Positions 45,840 to 54,606 of a stretch of DNA of 64,000 bases are shown here, piece after piece. Origin of the DNA: Streptomyces ureilyticus (GTDB lineage Bacteria > Actinomycetota > Actinomycetes > Streptomycetales > Streptomycetaceae); assembly GCF_011045025.1 (NCBI RefSeq), contig NZ_JAAKZX010000012.1, positions 1 through 64,000 on the forward strand, written 5' to 3'. Under the pieces are notes generated by a model that worked only from the letters and a program-made list of their open reading frames with translations, was not told the DNA's origin and ran no database searches. Every line of letters starts with the position of its first letter. Position 1 is the first letter of the stretch. The position numbers and the translations under genes are program-made.

Positions 45840-46155
45840 ATGCCTGAGCCGAGAACGACGGACGAACAGGCGAAGGCGGGGGCGGGGGCGGGGGCACTGC
45901 GGCGCTGGAAGCTGCCGCCGATGAATCTGGAGTCGATCACCCGCTGGGAGGCGTACTCCCTGGCCAAGGACGAGATGCTGGTGCACACCGACATCACCGA
46001 GGCGCCCTGGCATGTCGTGGAGGGCGACGACAAGCGCCGGGCCTGGCTGAACATGATCGCCCACCTGCTCGGCTCCGTGCCCTACCACGACGTGCCGCCG
46101 GTGCTGGAGCTGCCGGAGCGGCCTGCGTCGACCGGCTACGAGCGCCCACCGGGAT
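45840..46155 (+). pseudogene. ppk2: Polyphosphate kinase 2 (PPK2) C-terminal remnant
   Basis: After a short unrelated leader (MPEPRTTDEQAKAG), the stretch RRWKLPPMNLESITRWEAYS, KDEMLVHTDITEAPWHVVEG and DDKRRAWLNMIAHLLGSVPY to STGYERPP is the C-terminal 90 residues of PPK2. The Walker motifs and the rest of the kinase are missing. The box and an ATG about 45 bases downstream of it remain, so a short peptide could be expressed. PPK2 interconverts polyphosphate and nucleoside phosphates. Confidence 0.8.
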
Positions 46156-46279
46156 GTGTTGGCGGTCGCCGCCCGGCGCGTCGACCGGCAGTGCAGTGCC
46201 GGCAGATGCTTTCCCGCGGGTCGTTCGGCACCTCGCGGTCGGCCAGGTCGCGGAGGATCCTTGGGTCCTCCGGCCCTAG

Positions 46280-46841
46280 GAGTCCTTCCGCCGCCGGGAA
46301 CTCCTGCTGGCGCTCGGCTGCCTGGCCGGGGTTCTCGCCCTGGACATCCTGTACGGCGTGCTGGTCGCCGTCGGCCTGTCCGTGGCCGAACTGCTCACTC
46401 GGGTGGCCCGCCCGCACGACGCTGTCCAGGGCCTGGTGCCCGGTGTGGCCGGCATGCACGACGTCGACGACTACCCCGAGGCCCGCACCATCCCCGGCCT
46501 GCTCGTCTACCGCTACGACTCCCCGCTGTTCTTCGCCAACGCCGAGGACTTCCGGCGCCGCGCCCTGGCCGCCGTCGACGAACAGACAGAACCGGTCCGC
46601 TGGTTCGTCCTCAACACCGAGGCCAATGTGGAGGTCGACATCACCGCCCTGGACGCGGTCGACGAGCTCCGACGCGAACTCGCCCACCCACGGCATCGTC
46701 TTCGCCCTCGCCCGCGTCAAGCAGGACCTGCTGGACGACCTGACGGCATACGGCCTGGCAGACACGGTCGGCAGCGAGCAGATCTTCCCCACTCTGCCGA
46801 CGGCCGTGACCGCATACGGGAAGTGGCGCCGCAGTCAGTAG
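46280..46841 (+). pseudogene. SulP-family transporter C-terminal remnant
   Basis: In one frame: ESFRRRELLLALGCLAGVLA to ILYGVLVAVGLSVAELLTRV and a STAS domain (YRYDSPLFFANAEDFRRRAL, WFVLNTEANVEVDITALDAV). A TAG at 46277 lies just upstream. Near 46685 the frame shifts, and HGIVFALARVKQDLLDDLTA to PTAVTAYGKWRRSQ ends at 46841. The transport helices before are gone. It is distinct from the intact SulP at 41695. Confidence 0.8.
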
Positions 46842-46940
46842 GCCGCCCCGCGGATCCATCCTCCACAGCGCGACACCCGCGGGGCGCGGCTTGGCGAGGT
46901 CGCCGCTGTCAGCCCTCGTTCCGGACGGTTGCAGGGGACA

Positions 46941-46961
46941 GGGCCGAAAGGAGTTCGGCCC
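46941..46961. promoter_or_regulatory. Inverted repeat upstream of hmp
   Basis: GGGCCGAA and TTCGGCCC around AGGAG. The half-sites resemble the island box but the spacing is wider (5 bases between 8-base arms). It could equally be a terminator of the SulP remnant. Confidence 0.45.
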
Positions 46962-47017
46962 GGTGCCATGCGGCCCTGCGACGTAGCAGGTTGTGGGACC
47001 GATGTGCCTGAATCGAT

Positions 47018-47033
47018 GGGGCCGTTCGGCCCC
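47018..47033. promoter_or_regulatory. OsdR/DevR-like box, GGGGCCGTTCGGCCCC
   Basis: GGGGCC and GGCCCC around GTTC, about 125 bases before hmp, in a 309-base gap without genes. It is the last island box I find going right. Confidence 0.7.
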
Positions 47034-47150
47034 TCTTCGCCCAGCGCCGTGAAACAGCGCCGAAACGCGGTCGGGTGCCTGCTACACAGAAGATGCCGCC
47101 CGATGCGATGCGGCGCCCTTCCCACCCTCATCCCCTGCCCGGGAGTCTTC

Positions 47151-48365
47151 ATGCTGTCCGCAGAATCCGCTGCCGTCATCCGTGCCACGCTGCCCGCCGT
47201 GGCCGGCGCACTCGACGAGATCACGACGCGCTTCTACGGCGCGATGTTCCGCGACCGGCCGGAACTGCTCGACGGGATGTTCAACCGCGGCAACCAGGCC
47301 AGCGGAGCCCAGCGGCGCGCGCTGGCCGGCTCGATCGCCGCCTTCGCGACGACGCTGCTCGATGATCCGGACAGCCGGCCGGACGCGCTGCTGGAGCGGA
47401 TCGCGCACAAACACGCCGCCGTCGGCGTCACCGACGACCAGTACACGATCGTGCACAAGTACCTGTTCGTCGCGATAGCCGAAGTACTCGGCGACGCCGT
47501 CACCCCTCAGGTGGCGGCCGCCTGGGACGAGGTGTACTGGCTGATGGCCGGTGCCCTGATCGGCCGTGAGGCCCGCCTGTACCAGGACGCGGGCGTGGAG
47601 CCCGGCCAGGTGTGGCGGCAGTGGACGGTCGTCGAGCGCCGCACCGAAACACCGGACGTGGTGTCCTTCGTCCTCCGCCCCGCCGACGGCGAACCGGCAC
47701 CCAAGGCACGGGCGGGCCAGTACGTGAGCGTGCGGGTCCTGATGGCCGACGGGGTGCACCAGCTGCGCCAGTACAGCCTGTCCTCCGACCCGGGCGGGGA
47801 GCTGCGGCGGATCACCGTCAAACGGGTCACCGGCACGGCCGACGCGCCGGACGGTGAGGTCTCCAACCTCCTGCACCACCAGATCCACGAGGGCGACGAA
47901 CTGACCCTGTCCGCCCCCTTCGGAGACGTCTTCCTCGACGACCCGGCCGACGCCACCACTCCGGTCGTGCTGGTCTCCGCGGGCATCGGCGGCACCCCCA
48001 TGACCAGCATCCTGGCCCACCTCGCCGCCCTCGGCTCCACCCGCCCGGTGCTGCTCCTGCACGCCGACCGCTCCCCCGCCGACCACGCCCTGCGCACCGA
48101 GACGGGCGCGTTGGTCGGGCAACTGCCGGGCGCCCGCGCGGTCTTCTGGTACGAGCAGCCCGGCCCGGAGGAACCCGACGCTCACGAGGGCCTGATGGAC
48201 CTCTACGGAGTCGACGTCCCCGAGAACGCCACGGTGTTCCTGTGCGGCCCGCTGCCGTTCATGCGCGACGTCCGCGCCCAGCTGCTGCGCGCCGGGGTTC
48301 CGGCACAGCGCATCCGCTACGAAGTGTTCGGCCCGGACCTGTGGCTGCCCGGCACCGCGGCCTGA
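47151..48365 (+). CDS. hmp: Flavohemoglobin, nitric oxide dioxygenase
   Basis: A 404-residue protein that turns NO and O2 into nitrate with NAD(P)H. The globin domain (1-140) has the proximal His in AHKHAAVGV and the distal-side LDEITTRFYGAMF; the FAD domain has LRQYSLSSDP, and the NAD domain VSAGIGGTPMTSIL and FLCGPLPFM. The end YEVFGPDLWLP is complete. ATG 47151 follows GGGAG at 5 bases. It would detoxify the NO made by NirK in this island. A strong box upstream supports common control. Confidence 0.95.
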   Translation: MLSAESAAVIRATLPAVAGALDEITTRFYGAMFRDRPELLDGMFNRGNQASGAQRRALAGSIAAFATTLLDDPDSRPDALLERIAHKHAAVGVTDDQYTIVHKYLFVAIAEVLGDAVTPQVAAAWDEVYWLMAGALIGREARLYQDAGVEPGQVWRQWTVVERRTETPDVVSFVLRPADGEPAPKARAGQYVSVRVLMADGVHQLRQYSLSSDPGGELRRITVKRVTGTADAPDGEVSNLLHHQIHEGDELTLSAPFGDVFLDDPADATTPVVLVSAGIGGTPMTSILAHLAALGSTRPVLLLHADRSPADHALRTETGALVGQLPGARAVFWYEQPGPEEPDAHEGLMDLYGVDVPENATVFLCGPLPFMRDVRAQLLRAGVPAQRIRYEVFGPDLWLPGTAA

Positions 48366-48405
48366 ACGGTGCCGAACGTCCCTACGTCCTGAGGAGGGGC
48401 CCGTA

Positions 48406-48663
48406 ATGACTGCCCGCCGTCACCGGCGAGGTGCGGATCGTGCGAGCCAGAGCTCAGCACGCGGAACGCCCCTGGTCGGCCACAGCCGACCTGCACGTCG
48501 GCAAGCGGCAGGTCGTCGTCCTCGCCGAAGAGGCCACGGGCACCGAACTCGTCGACCAACTCCAGGACGGCTGCGCCGCCAGACCGACGGGACCGTACAC
48601 GCGTGGGACCACGGCCACTGGACAGCGGCCCCGCCGTGGCGCGGCGGCCAGCAGTCCGCGTGA
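48406..48663 (+). pseudogene. Small gene with probable frameshift, unknown family
   Basis: One frame reads VTGEVRIVRARAQHAERPWS to VVVLAEEATGTELVDQLQDG and stops making sense after GCAA (about 48575). The next frame continues QTDGTVHAWDHGHWTAAPPW to a stop at 48663. The halves look like one short protein, but I cannot name it. Chance is possible. Confidence 0.35.
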
Positions 48664-48985
48664 ATCCACAGTGGGCGCGGCCCGGTCAGGGACGGGCCAC
48701 CGACCCGGGCCGTCGCCCCGCTCCCGTACCAGGCCCGGATCCGGGGCCATGAACATCTTCTTCACCACAGCGACCTTCAGGACATGGACATGGGAATGGC
48801 GCCGCGGGTCCGGTTCCGGCTTCCTTGCCGTCCTGCTTCCGCGCCGTCCATCGCTTCACGGCGCCATGTACAGCGACAAGGTGAGCAAGAGGGGGCAGTG
48901 GCCTTGGCTCAGCAGGCTCGCGATTTGCTGGGCCATTGGTACAGTCTATGGCGATCAGCCAAGACCGCAGAGAGGCCAACGGACC
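48664..48985. other. Gap without supported gene
   Basis: About 320 bases before the Lrp gene. No hairpin, repeat or island box recognised; it presumably holds the Lrp promoter. Confidence 0.4.
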
Positions 48986-49462
48986 ATGGCCGTCGACGAA
49001 CTCGACACCCGCATCCTGCGACTGCTCCTGGAGCAGCCCCGCACCAGCGTCCGCGAGTACGCCCGCATCCTCGGCATCGCCCGCGGCACGGTCCAGGCGC
49101 GCCTGGACCGGATGGAGCGCGACGGCGTGATCACCGGCACGGGGCCCTCGCTCTCCCCCGCAGCGCTGGGCCACCCCGTGCTCGCCTTCGTGCACATCGA
49201 GGTCACCCAGGGCCATCTCGACGAGGTGGGCGATGCCCTGGCCGCCGTACCGGAGATCGTCGAGGCGTTCTCGATCACCGGCGGCGGTGACCTGCTGACG
49301 CGGGTCGTCGCGCGCGACAACGCCCATCTGGAGGATGTGATCCAGGCGCTGATCAGCATGCCGGGCGTCGTCCGCACGCGTACGGAGGTGGCGCTGCGCG
49401 AGCGCGTGCCGCACCGGCTGCTGCCGCTCGTGGAGGCGGTCGGACGCGCGGCCAAGAACTGA
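48986..49462 (+). CDS. Lrp/AsnC-family transcriptional regulator
   Basis: A 158-residue regulator with an N-terminal HTH (LDTRILRLLLEQPRTSVREY then ARILGIARGTVQARLDRM) and a C-terminal RAM effector domain (VLAFVHIEVTQGHLDEVGDA; AFSITGGGDLLTRVVARD). Members sense amino acids or other small molecules as octamers. ATG 48986 is chosen because it starts the conserved region, with AGAGG upstream. The target is unknown; no neighbour suggests amino-acid metabolism. Confidence 0.9.
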   Translation: MAVDELDTRILRLLLEQPRTSVREYARILGIARGTVQARLDRMERDGVITGTGPSLSPAALGHPVLAFVHIEVTQGHLDEVGDALAAVPEIVEAFSITGGGDLLTRVVARDNAHLEDVIQALISMPGVVRTRTEVALRERVPHRLLPLVEAVGRAAKN

Positions 49463-49554
49463 CCGGTGACGCCAAAAGACCGGACGCCAAAAGACCGACC
49501 GGCGGCCGAGAGCAGTTCAACGGCCGATAACCCGCCCTTGGCATCCTGGAAGCC

Positions 49555-50250
49555 ATGAGCTCTCTCGGCGGAACCGCGGTCATCTTCGATCTCGACGGCA
49601 CACTCGTGGACAGCGAGCCCAACTACTACGAGGCCGGACGTCAGACGCTCGCCGAGCACGGCGTCACGGATTTCACCTGGACGGACTTCGAGCAGTACGT
49701 CGGCATCAGCACCGCGGAGACGGTTGCTCACTGGAAGGAGCGATACGCCATCGAGGCCCCACGGGACGTGCTGCTCGCGGAGAAGAACCGGCGCTATCTG
49801 ACGCTGGCCCGCACCGCCACTCACGTCTACCCGGAGATGCGGAAGTTCGTGGAGCTGCTGGCCGCCGAGGACGTACGCATGGCCGTGGCCTCGGGTTCCT
49901 CGCGGGAGGCCATCGAGGCGATCCTGTCGGGCACGGGCTTGGACGCCTCGCTGCGCACCGTCGTCTCGGCCGAGGAGGTTGCCCGGGGCAAGCCCGCTCC
50001 GGACGTCTTCCTGGAGGCGGCACACCGACTGGGAGCGGCCCCGGCGGACTGCGTGGTCCTCGAGGACGCCGCTCCGGGCGCGGCGGCGGCGCACGCGGCC
50101 GGGATGCGCTGCATCGCGATCCCGTACCTGGCCGCGCAGGCCGACGATCCGGCGTTCGTCACGGCCGGGTTGCTGTTGCGCGAGGGCCAGAGTGAGTTCA
50201 CGGCGCGGGCAGCGTACGACTGGCTCGTACGCTCGGCTCCGTCCTCCTGA
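49555..50250 (+). CDS. HAD-superfamily phosphatase / phosphoglucomutase-like
   Basis: A 231-residue haloacid-dehalogenase-fold enzyme. Motif I is VIFDLDGTLVDSEPN (nucleophile and acid Asp), motif II VASGSSREAI, motif III with Lys GKPAPDVF and motif IV VVLEDAAPGAAAAHAAG. The helical cap between I and II puts it with beta-phosphoglucomutase-like phosphatases. The substrate is undefined. It converges with the alcohol dehydrogenase at 50287. Confidence 0.9.
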   Translation: MSSLGGTAVIFDLDGTLVDSEPNYYEAGRQTLAEHGVTDFTWTDFEQYVGISTAETVAHWKERYAIEAPRDVLLAEKNRRYLTLARTATHVYPEMRKFVELLAAEDVRMAVASGSSREAIEAILSGTGLDASLRTVVSAEEVARGKPAPDVFLEAAHRLGAAPADCVVLEDAAPGAAAAHAAGMRCIAIPYLAAQADDPAFVTAGLLLREGQSEFTARAAYDWLVRSAPSS

Positions 50251-50286
50251 CCCGCCGACAACCGGCCCCTTGATTCACGGCTGAGT

Positions 50287-51477
50287 TCACGGCTGGAAGA
50301 GGATCTTCACCGCTTCCTCCTGCTTGCGCTGGAAGATCTCGTACGCGTGCGGGGCCTCCTCCAGCGGGAGCCGGTGGGTGGCGAAGCCGTCGACTCCGAG
50401 GGGGTCCTCGTCGGTGAGCAGCGGCAGGATGTCGTCGACCCAGCGCCGTACGTTCGCCTGGCCCATCCTCAGCTGGATCTGCTTGTCGAACATCGTCATC
50501 AGCGGCAGCGGCGAGGCCATGCCGCCGTAGACCCCGCTCAGCGAGATCGTGCCGCCGCGCCGCACCAGCTCGATCGCGGTGAGGAGCGCGGCCAGCCGGT
50601 CGGTGCCGGCCCGTTCGGCGAGCCGGGCGGCCCACGCGCGGGGCAGCATCGCGGACATCTGCTGGGCGGTCCGCCCGACGGGACTGCCGTGGGCCTCCGT
50701 TCCCACGGCGTCGATCACGGCGTCGGGGCCCCGGCCGTCGGTCCGGTCGCGGATCTCCTCGATGAGTTCCTTGCGTCCCTCGTACCGCCGCAGGTCGTAC
50801 GTCTCCACGCCCCGCTCGCGCGCCCGCCGCAGCCGCTCCGACACCAGGTCGACGCCCATGACGATCTCGGCCCGCTGGAGCCGGGCGATCCGGCAGCACA
50901 TGTCGCCGATCGGTCCGAGGCCGAGGACGGCGACGGAGCCGCCGGGCGGGATGTCGGCGTACTGCACGGCCTGCCAGGCCGTAGGCAGGACGTCCGAGAG
51001 GTAGACGTAACGGTCGTCCGGCGGCCCGTCCGGTACCTTGATCGGCCCGAACTGGGCCTGCGGGACCCGTAGATACTCGGCCTGGGCGCCCGGCACACCG
51101 CCGTACAGCCTGGTGTAGCCGAACAGGGCCGCGCCCATGCCCGAGTCGTGCACCTGGGTGGTTTCGCACTGCGTGGGCAGCCCGGCGCCGCACATCCAGC
51201 AGTGCCCGCAGGCGATCTGGAACGGCACGACGACCCGGTCGCCGGGCTTCAGCCCGGTCACCTCGGAGCCCACCTCCTCGACCACGCCGATGGGTTCGTG
51301 CCCGAGGATGTCCCCCGGTGTCATGAACGGGGTGAGCACCTCGTAGAGATGCAGATCGGAGCCGCAGAGCCCGCTGGAGGTAATGCGTACGATCGCGTCC
51401 GTCGGTTCCTCGATCTCCGGGACGGGTACGGTCTCCACCCGTACCTCGCGCTTGCCCTGCCAGGTCACGGCCCTCAT
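50287..51477 (-). CDS. Zinc-dependent alcohol dehydrogenase (formaldehyde-dehydrogenase-like)
   Basis: A 396-residue medium-chain dehydrogenase. SSGLCGSDLHLYEVL and GHEPIGVVEEVGS carry catalytic zinc ligands, and GHCWMCGAGLPTQC the structural-zinc cysteines. The Rossmann region is VAVLGLGPIGDMCCR. The long insertions and AVGTEAHG segment resemble glutathione-independent formaldehyde dehydrogenases. ATG 51477 has GGGAGCGCACG before it. Different subfamily from the adh at 25630, and no island box upstream. Confidence 0.9.
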   Translation of the reverse strand: MRAVTWQGKREVRVETVPVPEIEEPTDAIVRITSSGLCGSDLHLYEVLTPFMTPGDILGHEPIGVVEEVGSEVTGLKPGDRVVVPFQIACGHCWMCGAGLPTQCETTQVHDSGMGAALFGYTRLYGGVPGAQAEYLRVPQAQFGPIKVPDGPPDDRYVYLSDVLPTAWQAVQYADIPPGGSVAVLGLGPIGDMCCRIARLQRAEIVMGVDLVSERLRRARERGVETYDLRRYEGRKELIEEIRDRTDGRGPDAVIDAVGTEAHGSPVGRTAQQMSAMLPRAWAARLAERAGTDRLAALLTAIELVRRGGTISLSGVYGGMASPLPLMTMFDKQIQLRMGQANVRRWVDDILPLLTDEDPLGVDGFATHRLPLEEAPHAYEIFQRKQEEAVKILFQP

Positions 51478-51634
51478 CGTGCGCTCCCTTCACCGCTGCT
51501 CGTCGGCTGCCCCAGCCGTCGGCTGCTCGCCCGGCTGCTCGTCGTCGCCGGAGGCGCTCGGCGAGTACCCGCCTTCGCGACGCTCACCCGTTGACGGGCC
51601 ACCTGTCGGGGGACTCACCTGCCGAGGGGCCGGA

Positions 51635-52663
51635 TCAGCCGACCTTCTGGCCGACCAGCGGGGCGGTCTCCTCGCCGGCGCCCTCGCGCATGCCCTGGAG
51701 GACTTCCTCGACCGCCTCGATGGCGGTGTACCGCGGCCGCCAGCCCAGCTCGTGGCGGGCCCGGGTGCAGTCCATGAGGGGCAGCCGCAGCACCGCGTCG
51801 AACAGTTGCGGCGAGGCGGGCACCAGGTGCAGGCCCCAGGCCGCGGCGAGGGCGGACCGCGCCGCCTTGCGGGGCATCCGCACCAGCCGGGAATGGAACA
51901 GCTCGCCCAACACCTCGGCGTCCAGCGGCGGTTCGGCCGCCAGGTTGAAGGCGCCACGGACATCGCTCGTCACGGCGAGCCGGTACGCCTCGGCCGCGTC
52001 CTCGGTGTGCAGGGCCTGTACGCGCAGCCCGCGGACGTCGGGCAGTACGGGCAGCAGCTCGGGCCGGGCCAGCGGACCGGGCTTGAAGCGTCCGGCGAAA
52101 AGACGGCGCTGCTGGCTCCCCGACTCCTCCTTGAAGAGGAACGCGGGCCGCATACGGACCACGCGTGTCTCCGGCCGCTCGTACTCGAAGGTGTCCAACA
52201 CCCGCTCCACATAGGCCTTTTCACGGCAGTACGCCGCTTCCGGCCAGCCGTGCGTCGGCCAGGACTCGTCCACGGCACGCTCCCTCGGGCCCGGCGAGTA
52301 GGCGCCGACCGAGGAGGCGTACACCAGCGCCGGCACCTTGGCCGCGGCCGCCGCGTGGAACACCTTCACGCTGCCGAGCACATTGGTGCGCCAGGTGACC
52401 GCCGGGTCCCGGGCGGGCTGCAGCTTCCAGGCCAGATGGACGACGACGTCGGCGCCCTCAAAGTGCTTGGTCAGCTCGGACTCGGCCGTCAGATCCACCG
52501 CGGCCCACCTGGCCGACGACACCGGCGGCTCGTCGGGCAGCCTGCGCGCGATGCCGAGCACGGAGTCCACCTGCGGATCCTCGCTCAGATGACGCATCAC
52601 GCTGGTGCCCACGTTCCCGGTGGCCCCGGTGACGACGACCCGCAGTCCGGTTGCACTGCTCAT
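51635..52663 (-). CDS. NAD-dependent epimerase/dehydratase (extended SDR)
   Basis: A 342-residue protein. VVVTGATGNVGTSVMRHL is the nucleotide-binding glycine motif, VVHLAWKLQPARDP and LVYASSVGAYSPG follow, and AYCREKAYVE provides the YxxxK catalytic pair. The substrate is unknown; sugar nucleotides or isoprenoid-like compounds are possible. ATG 52663 has GGAG 6 bases upstream. A 157-base gap without features separates it from the dehydrogenase. Confidence 0.88.
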   Translation of the reverse strand: MSSATGLRVVVTGATGNVGTSVMRHLSEDPQVDSVLGIARRLPDEPPVSSARWAAVDLTAESELTKHFEGADVVVHLAWKLQPARDPAVTWRTNVLGSVKVFHAAAAAKVPALVYASSVGAYSPGPRERAVDESWPTHGWPEAAYCREKAYVERVLDTFEYERPETRVVRMRPAFLFKEESGSQQRRLFAGRFKPGPLARPELLPVLPDVRGLRVQALHTEDAAEAYRLAVTSDVRGAFNLAAEPPLDAEVLGELFHSRLVRMPRKAARSALAAAWGLHLVPASPQLFDAVLRLPLMDCTRARHELGWRPRYTAIEAVEEVLQGMREGAGEETAPLVGQKVG

Positions 52664-52814
52664 GATCGGCTCCTCTCCTGGCTCCGTCACGTGACGCGTT
52701 CCCCCTGCGCGGGAGGCAAACGTGGTGGCAGCGTGGGGCCGCAGCCCATGGATCGGTATCACGTGGCCGTGCACCATATGAGGAACGCGGAGATCACGAC
52801 CAGCAGGAGGATTT

Positions 52815-53240
52815 ATGTCGAAGCCACCGCTCCCCGAGGCCGCCGTCGCCATGCTGAAGAAGCCCAACCCGGCTGTCATCGCCACGGTGCGCTCCGACGG
52901 GCAGCCGGTGTCCACGGCCACCTGGTACCTCTGGGAGGACGACGGGCGGGTGCTGGTCAACATGGACGAGGGCCGCAAGCGGCTCGACCACATGCGCAAC
53001 GATCCCCGCGTCACGCTGACGGTGCTCGACGAGGGCAACTGGTACACGCACATCACGCTCATCGGCCGGGTGGTGGAGATCCGCGACGACGAGGGCCTGG
53101 CCGACATCGACCGGTTGTCGCGGCACTACGGCGGTCGCCCGTACCCGCAACGGGACCGCGCCCGCGTCAGCGCCTGGCTGGAGATCGACCGCTGGCACGG
53201 CTGGGGCGACCTCCGGGACAGCGACCAGGCGGCCGGTTGA
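52815..53240 (+). CDS. PPOX-class (probably F420-dependent) oxidoreductase
   Basis: A 141-residue split-barrel protein, unlike the three island PPOX copies. NPAVIATVRSDGQPVSTATW and LWEDDGRVLVNMDEGRKRLD then HMRNDPRVTLTVLD are typical of the F420-binding Rv0121/Rv1155-like class. The end RVSAWLEIDRWHGWG is complete. It converges on TetR (24 bases apart). The substrate is unknown. Confidence 0.86.
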   Translation: MSKPPLPEAAVAMLKKPNPAVIATVRSDGQPVSTATWYLWEDDGRVLVNMDEGRKRLDHMRNDPRVTLTVLDEGNWYTHITLIGRVVEIRDDEGLADIDRLSRHYGGRPYPQRDRARVSAWLEIDRWHGWGDLRDSDQAAG

Positions 53241-53264
53241 GCATCGCCCCTCGACGGCGCCCGC

Positions 53265-53843
53265 TCATCGCCCCGGAGCGCCGGCGCGCAGGCCGTCCAT
53301 GACGAGGTCCATGAGTCGCCCGGCGCGGTCCTGCCAGTCCCCCTGGGGATCGATGTGCCAGAGGCCGGTGATGGCGAGGATGAAGTCGTCGTTGGTCACC
53401 CCGGGGCGGATGGTGCCGGCCTCCTCGTTCGCCTTCAGCAGGAGCGCGACGGCCTCGCTCACCGGGCCGTGCCCCGGTCGCGCAGGCCCCCCGGGCGCAC
53501 TGGTCGCTTTGCTCATGGCGTCGGCCAGCCCCGCCTTGGCCATGGCGTACTCGGCCAGGCGGTCCATCCACTCGCGCAGCGCCTGGTCCGGTGCGCGGGT
53601 CTGCAGCAATTGGGCCGCGGCGTCGGCGACCTGCTGCATTTCGTGGCGATACACCTCCAGGACGAGAGCTTCGCGGCTGGGGAAGTTCCGGTAGAACGTG
53701 CCCTGCCCGACCCCCGCCTTCTTCGCGATCGAGCTCAGCGGAGCATCTGCTGAACGGGTCAGCTCCACCAGGGCCACTTCAAGGATGCGCTCGCGATTCC
53801 GTTGCGCGTCCGAGCGCATTGGCGCGTCATTTCTGTCCTGCAC
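53265..53843 (-). CDS. TetR-family repressor facing the molybdenum hydroxylase operon
   Basis: A 192-residue regulator. The HTH is RERILEVALVELTRSADAPL then SSIAKKAGVGQGTFYRNFPS; the C-terminal ligand domain is like other SACE_7040/YxaF-type TetRs. The GTG start follows AAGGGGGACGG. It is divergent from the paoABC-like operon, and two identical palindromes lie between them, so it probably represses both itself and the operon. The effector is unknown, perhaps an aldehyde or N-heterocycle substrate of the enzyme. Confidence 0.88.
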   Translation of the reverse strand: MQDRNDAPMRSDAQRNRERILEVALVELTRSADAPLSSIAKKAGVGQGTFYRNFPSREALVLEVYRHEMQQVADAAAQLLQTRAPDQALREWMDRLAEYAMAKAGLADAMSKATSAPGGPARPGHGPVSEAVALLLKANEEAGTIRPGVTNDDFILAITGLWHIDPQGDWQDRAGRLMDLVMDGLRAGAPGR

Positions 53844-53886
53844 CCGTCCCCCTTCCAGGAATCACGTCAGGGCCTCCCTTGCTAAG

Positions 53887-53930
53887 CGGACAGCTGTCCG
53901 TTAGGTTTCTGACTACCGGACAGCTGTCCG
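53887..53930. promoter_or_regulatory. Twin TetR operators, CGGACAGCTGTCCG twice
   Basis: Two identical 14-base perfect palindromes at 53887-53900 and 53917-53930, spaced 30 bases centre to centre (about three helical turns). Outer flanks TAAG (left of the first) and CTTA (right of the second) hint at a full operator TAAGCGGACAGCTGTCCG extended symmetrically. Both are between the TetR and the 2Fe-2S subunit genes. Confidence 0.82.
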
Positions 53931-54042
53931 CTTAAGTCCACTCTAACCGCGGACACCCCTGCGCGAACGGCCGGAACTGTTCGCCGACCCGCATCGTCCC
54001 GTCCGGCTTCGACGCGCACACCCACGCGAAGGAAGGCCGCCC

Positions 54043-54606
54043 ATGACCCCAGTTCCCCCGACGTACAGCGCCATCACCCTCAACATCAATGGCGAGAAGT
54101 ACACCCTGCCCGTCGACCACCGCACCACCCTGCTCGACGCACTGCGCGAGCATCTCGACCTGACAGGTACCAAGAAAGGCTGCGACCAAGGTCAGTGCGG
54201 TGCCTGCACGTTACTGATCGACGGACGCCGTGCCGTCTCCTGTCTCCAGCTCGCGGTGGCCGCCGAGGGGCGCGAGATCACCACCATCGAAGGCGTCGCC
54301 GAGGGCGAGCAACTGCACCCCGTACAGCAGGCGTTCCTCGATCTCGACGGCTATCAGTGCGGCTACTGCACTCCGGGCCAGATCTGTTCGGCCCTCGGCA
54401 TGATCGAGGAACACGCGGCGGGATGGCCGAGCGCCGTCACCGACGACGTACGACCTGAAGCGGGGCCCCCACCGCTCAGCGCGGACGAGATCCGGGAGCG
54501 GATGAGCGGCAACCTGTGCCGCTGCGGCGCATACGTGTCCATCGTGCAGGCAGTCGCACAGGCGGCAGGGGCGCAGACGGCCGAGGCCGAGGAGGCAGCC
54601 GCATGA
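54043..54606 (+). CDS. Molybdenum hydroxylase 2Fe-2S subunit (PaoA/YagT type)
   Basis: A 187-residue subunit with two 2Fe-2S clusters: the plant-type site GCDQGQCGACTLLIDG then C at about 67, and the second cluster CGYCTPGQICSA plus NLCRCGAYVSI. It transfers electrons from the Mo site to FAD. Codon 57 (54211-54213) is TTA, rare in Streptomyces and read by the bldA tRNA. No Tat signal is seen, so cytoplasmic. Overlaps the next gene by ATGA. Confidence 0.92.
   Translation: MTPVPPTYSAITLNINGEKYTLPVDHRTTLLDALREHLDLTGTKKGCDQGQCGACTLLIDGRRAVSCLQLAVAAEGREITTIEGVAEGEQLHPVQQAFLDLDGYQCGYCTPGQICSALGMIEEHAAGWPSAVTDDVRPEAGPPPLSADEIRERMSGNLCRCGAYVSIVQAVAQAAGAQTAEAEEAAA

Noticed and set aside
45636..46841. 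Single 401-codon gene across the PPK2 and SulP pieces
   Set aside because: The middle is the wrong frame of SulP; the open frame is accidental, so the pieces are listed as two remnants.
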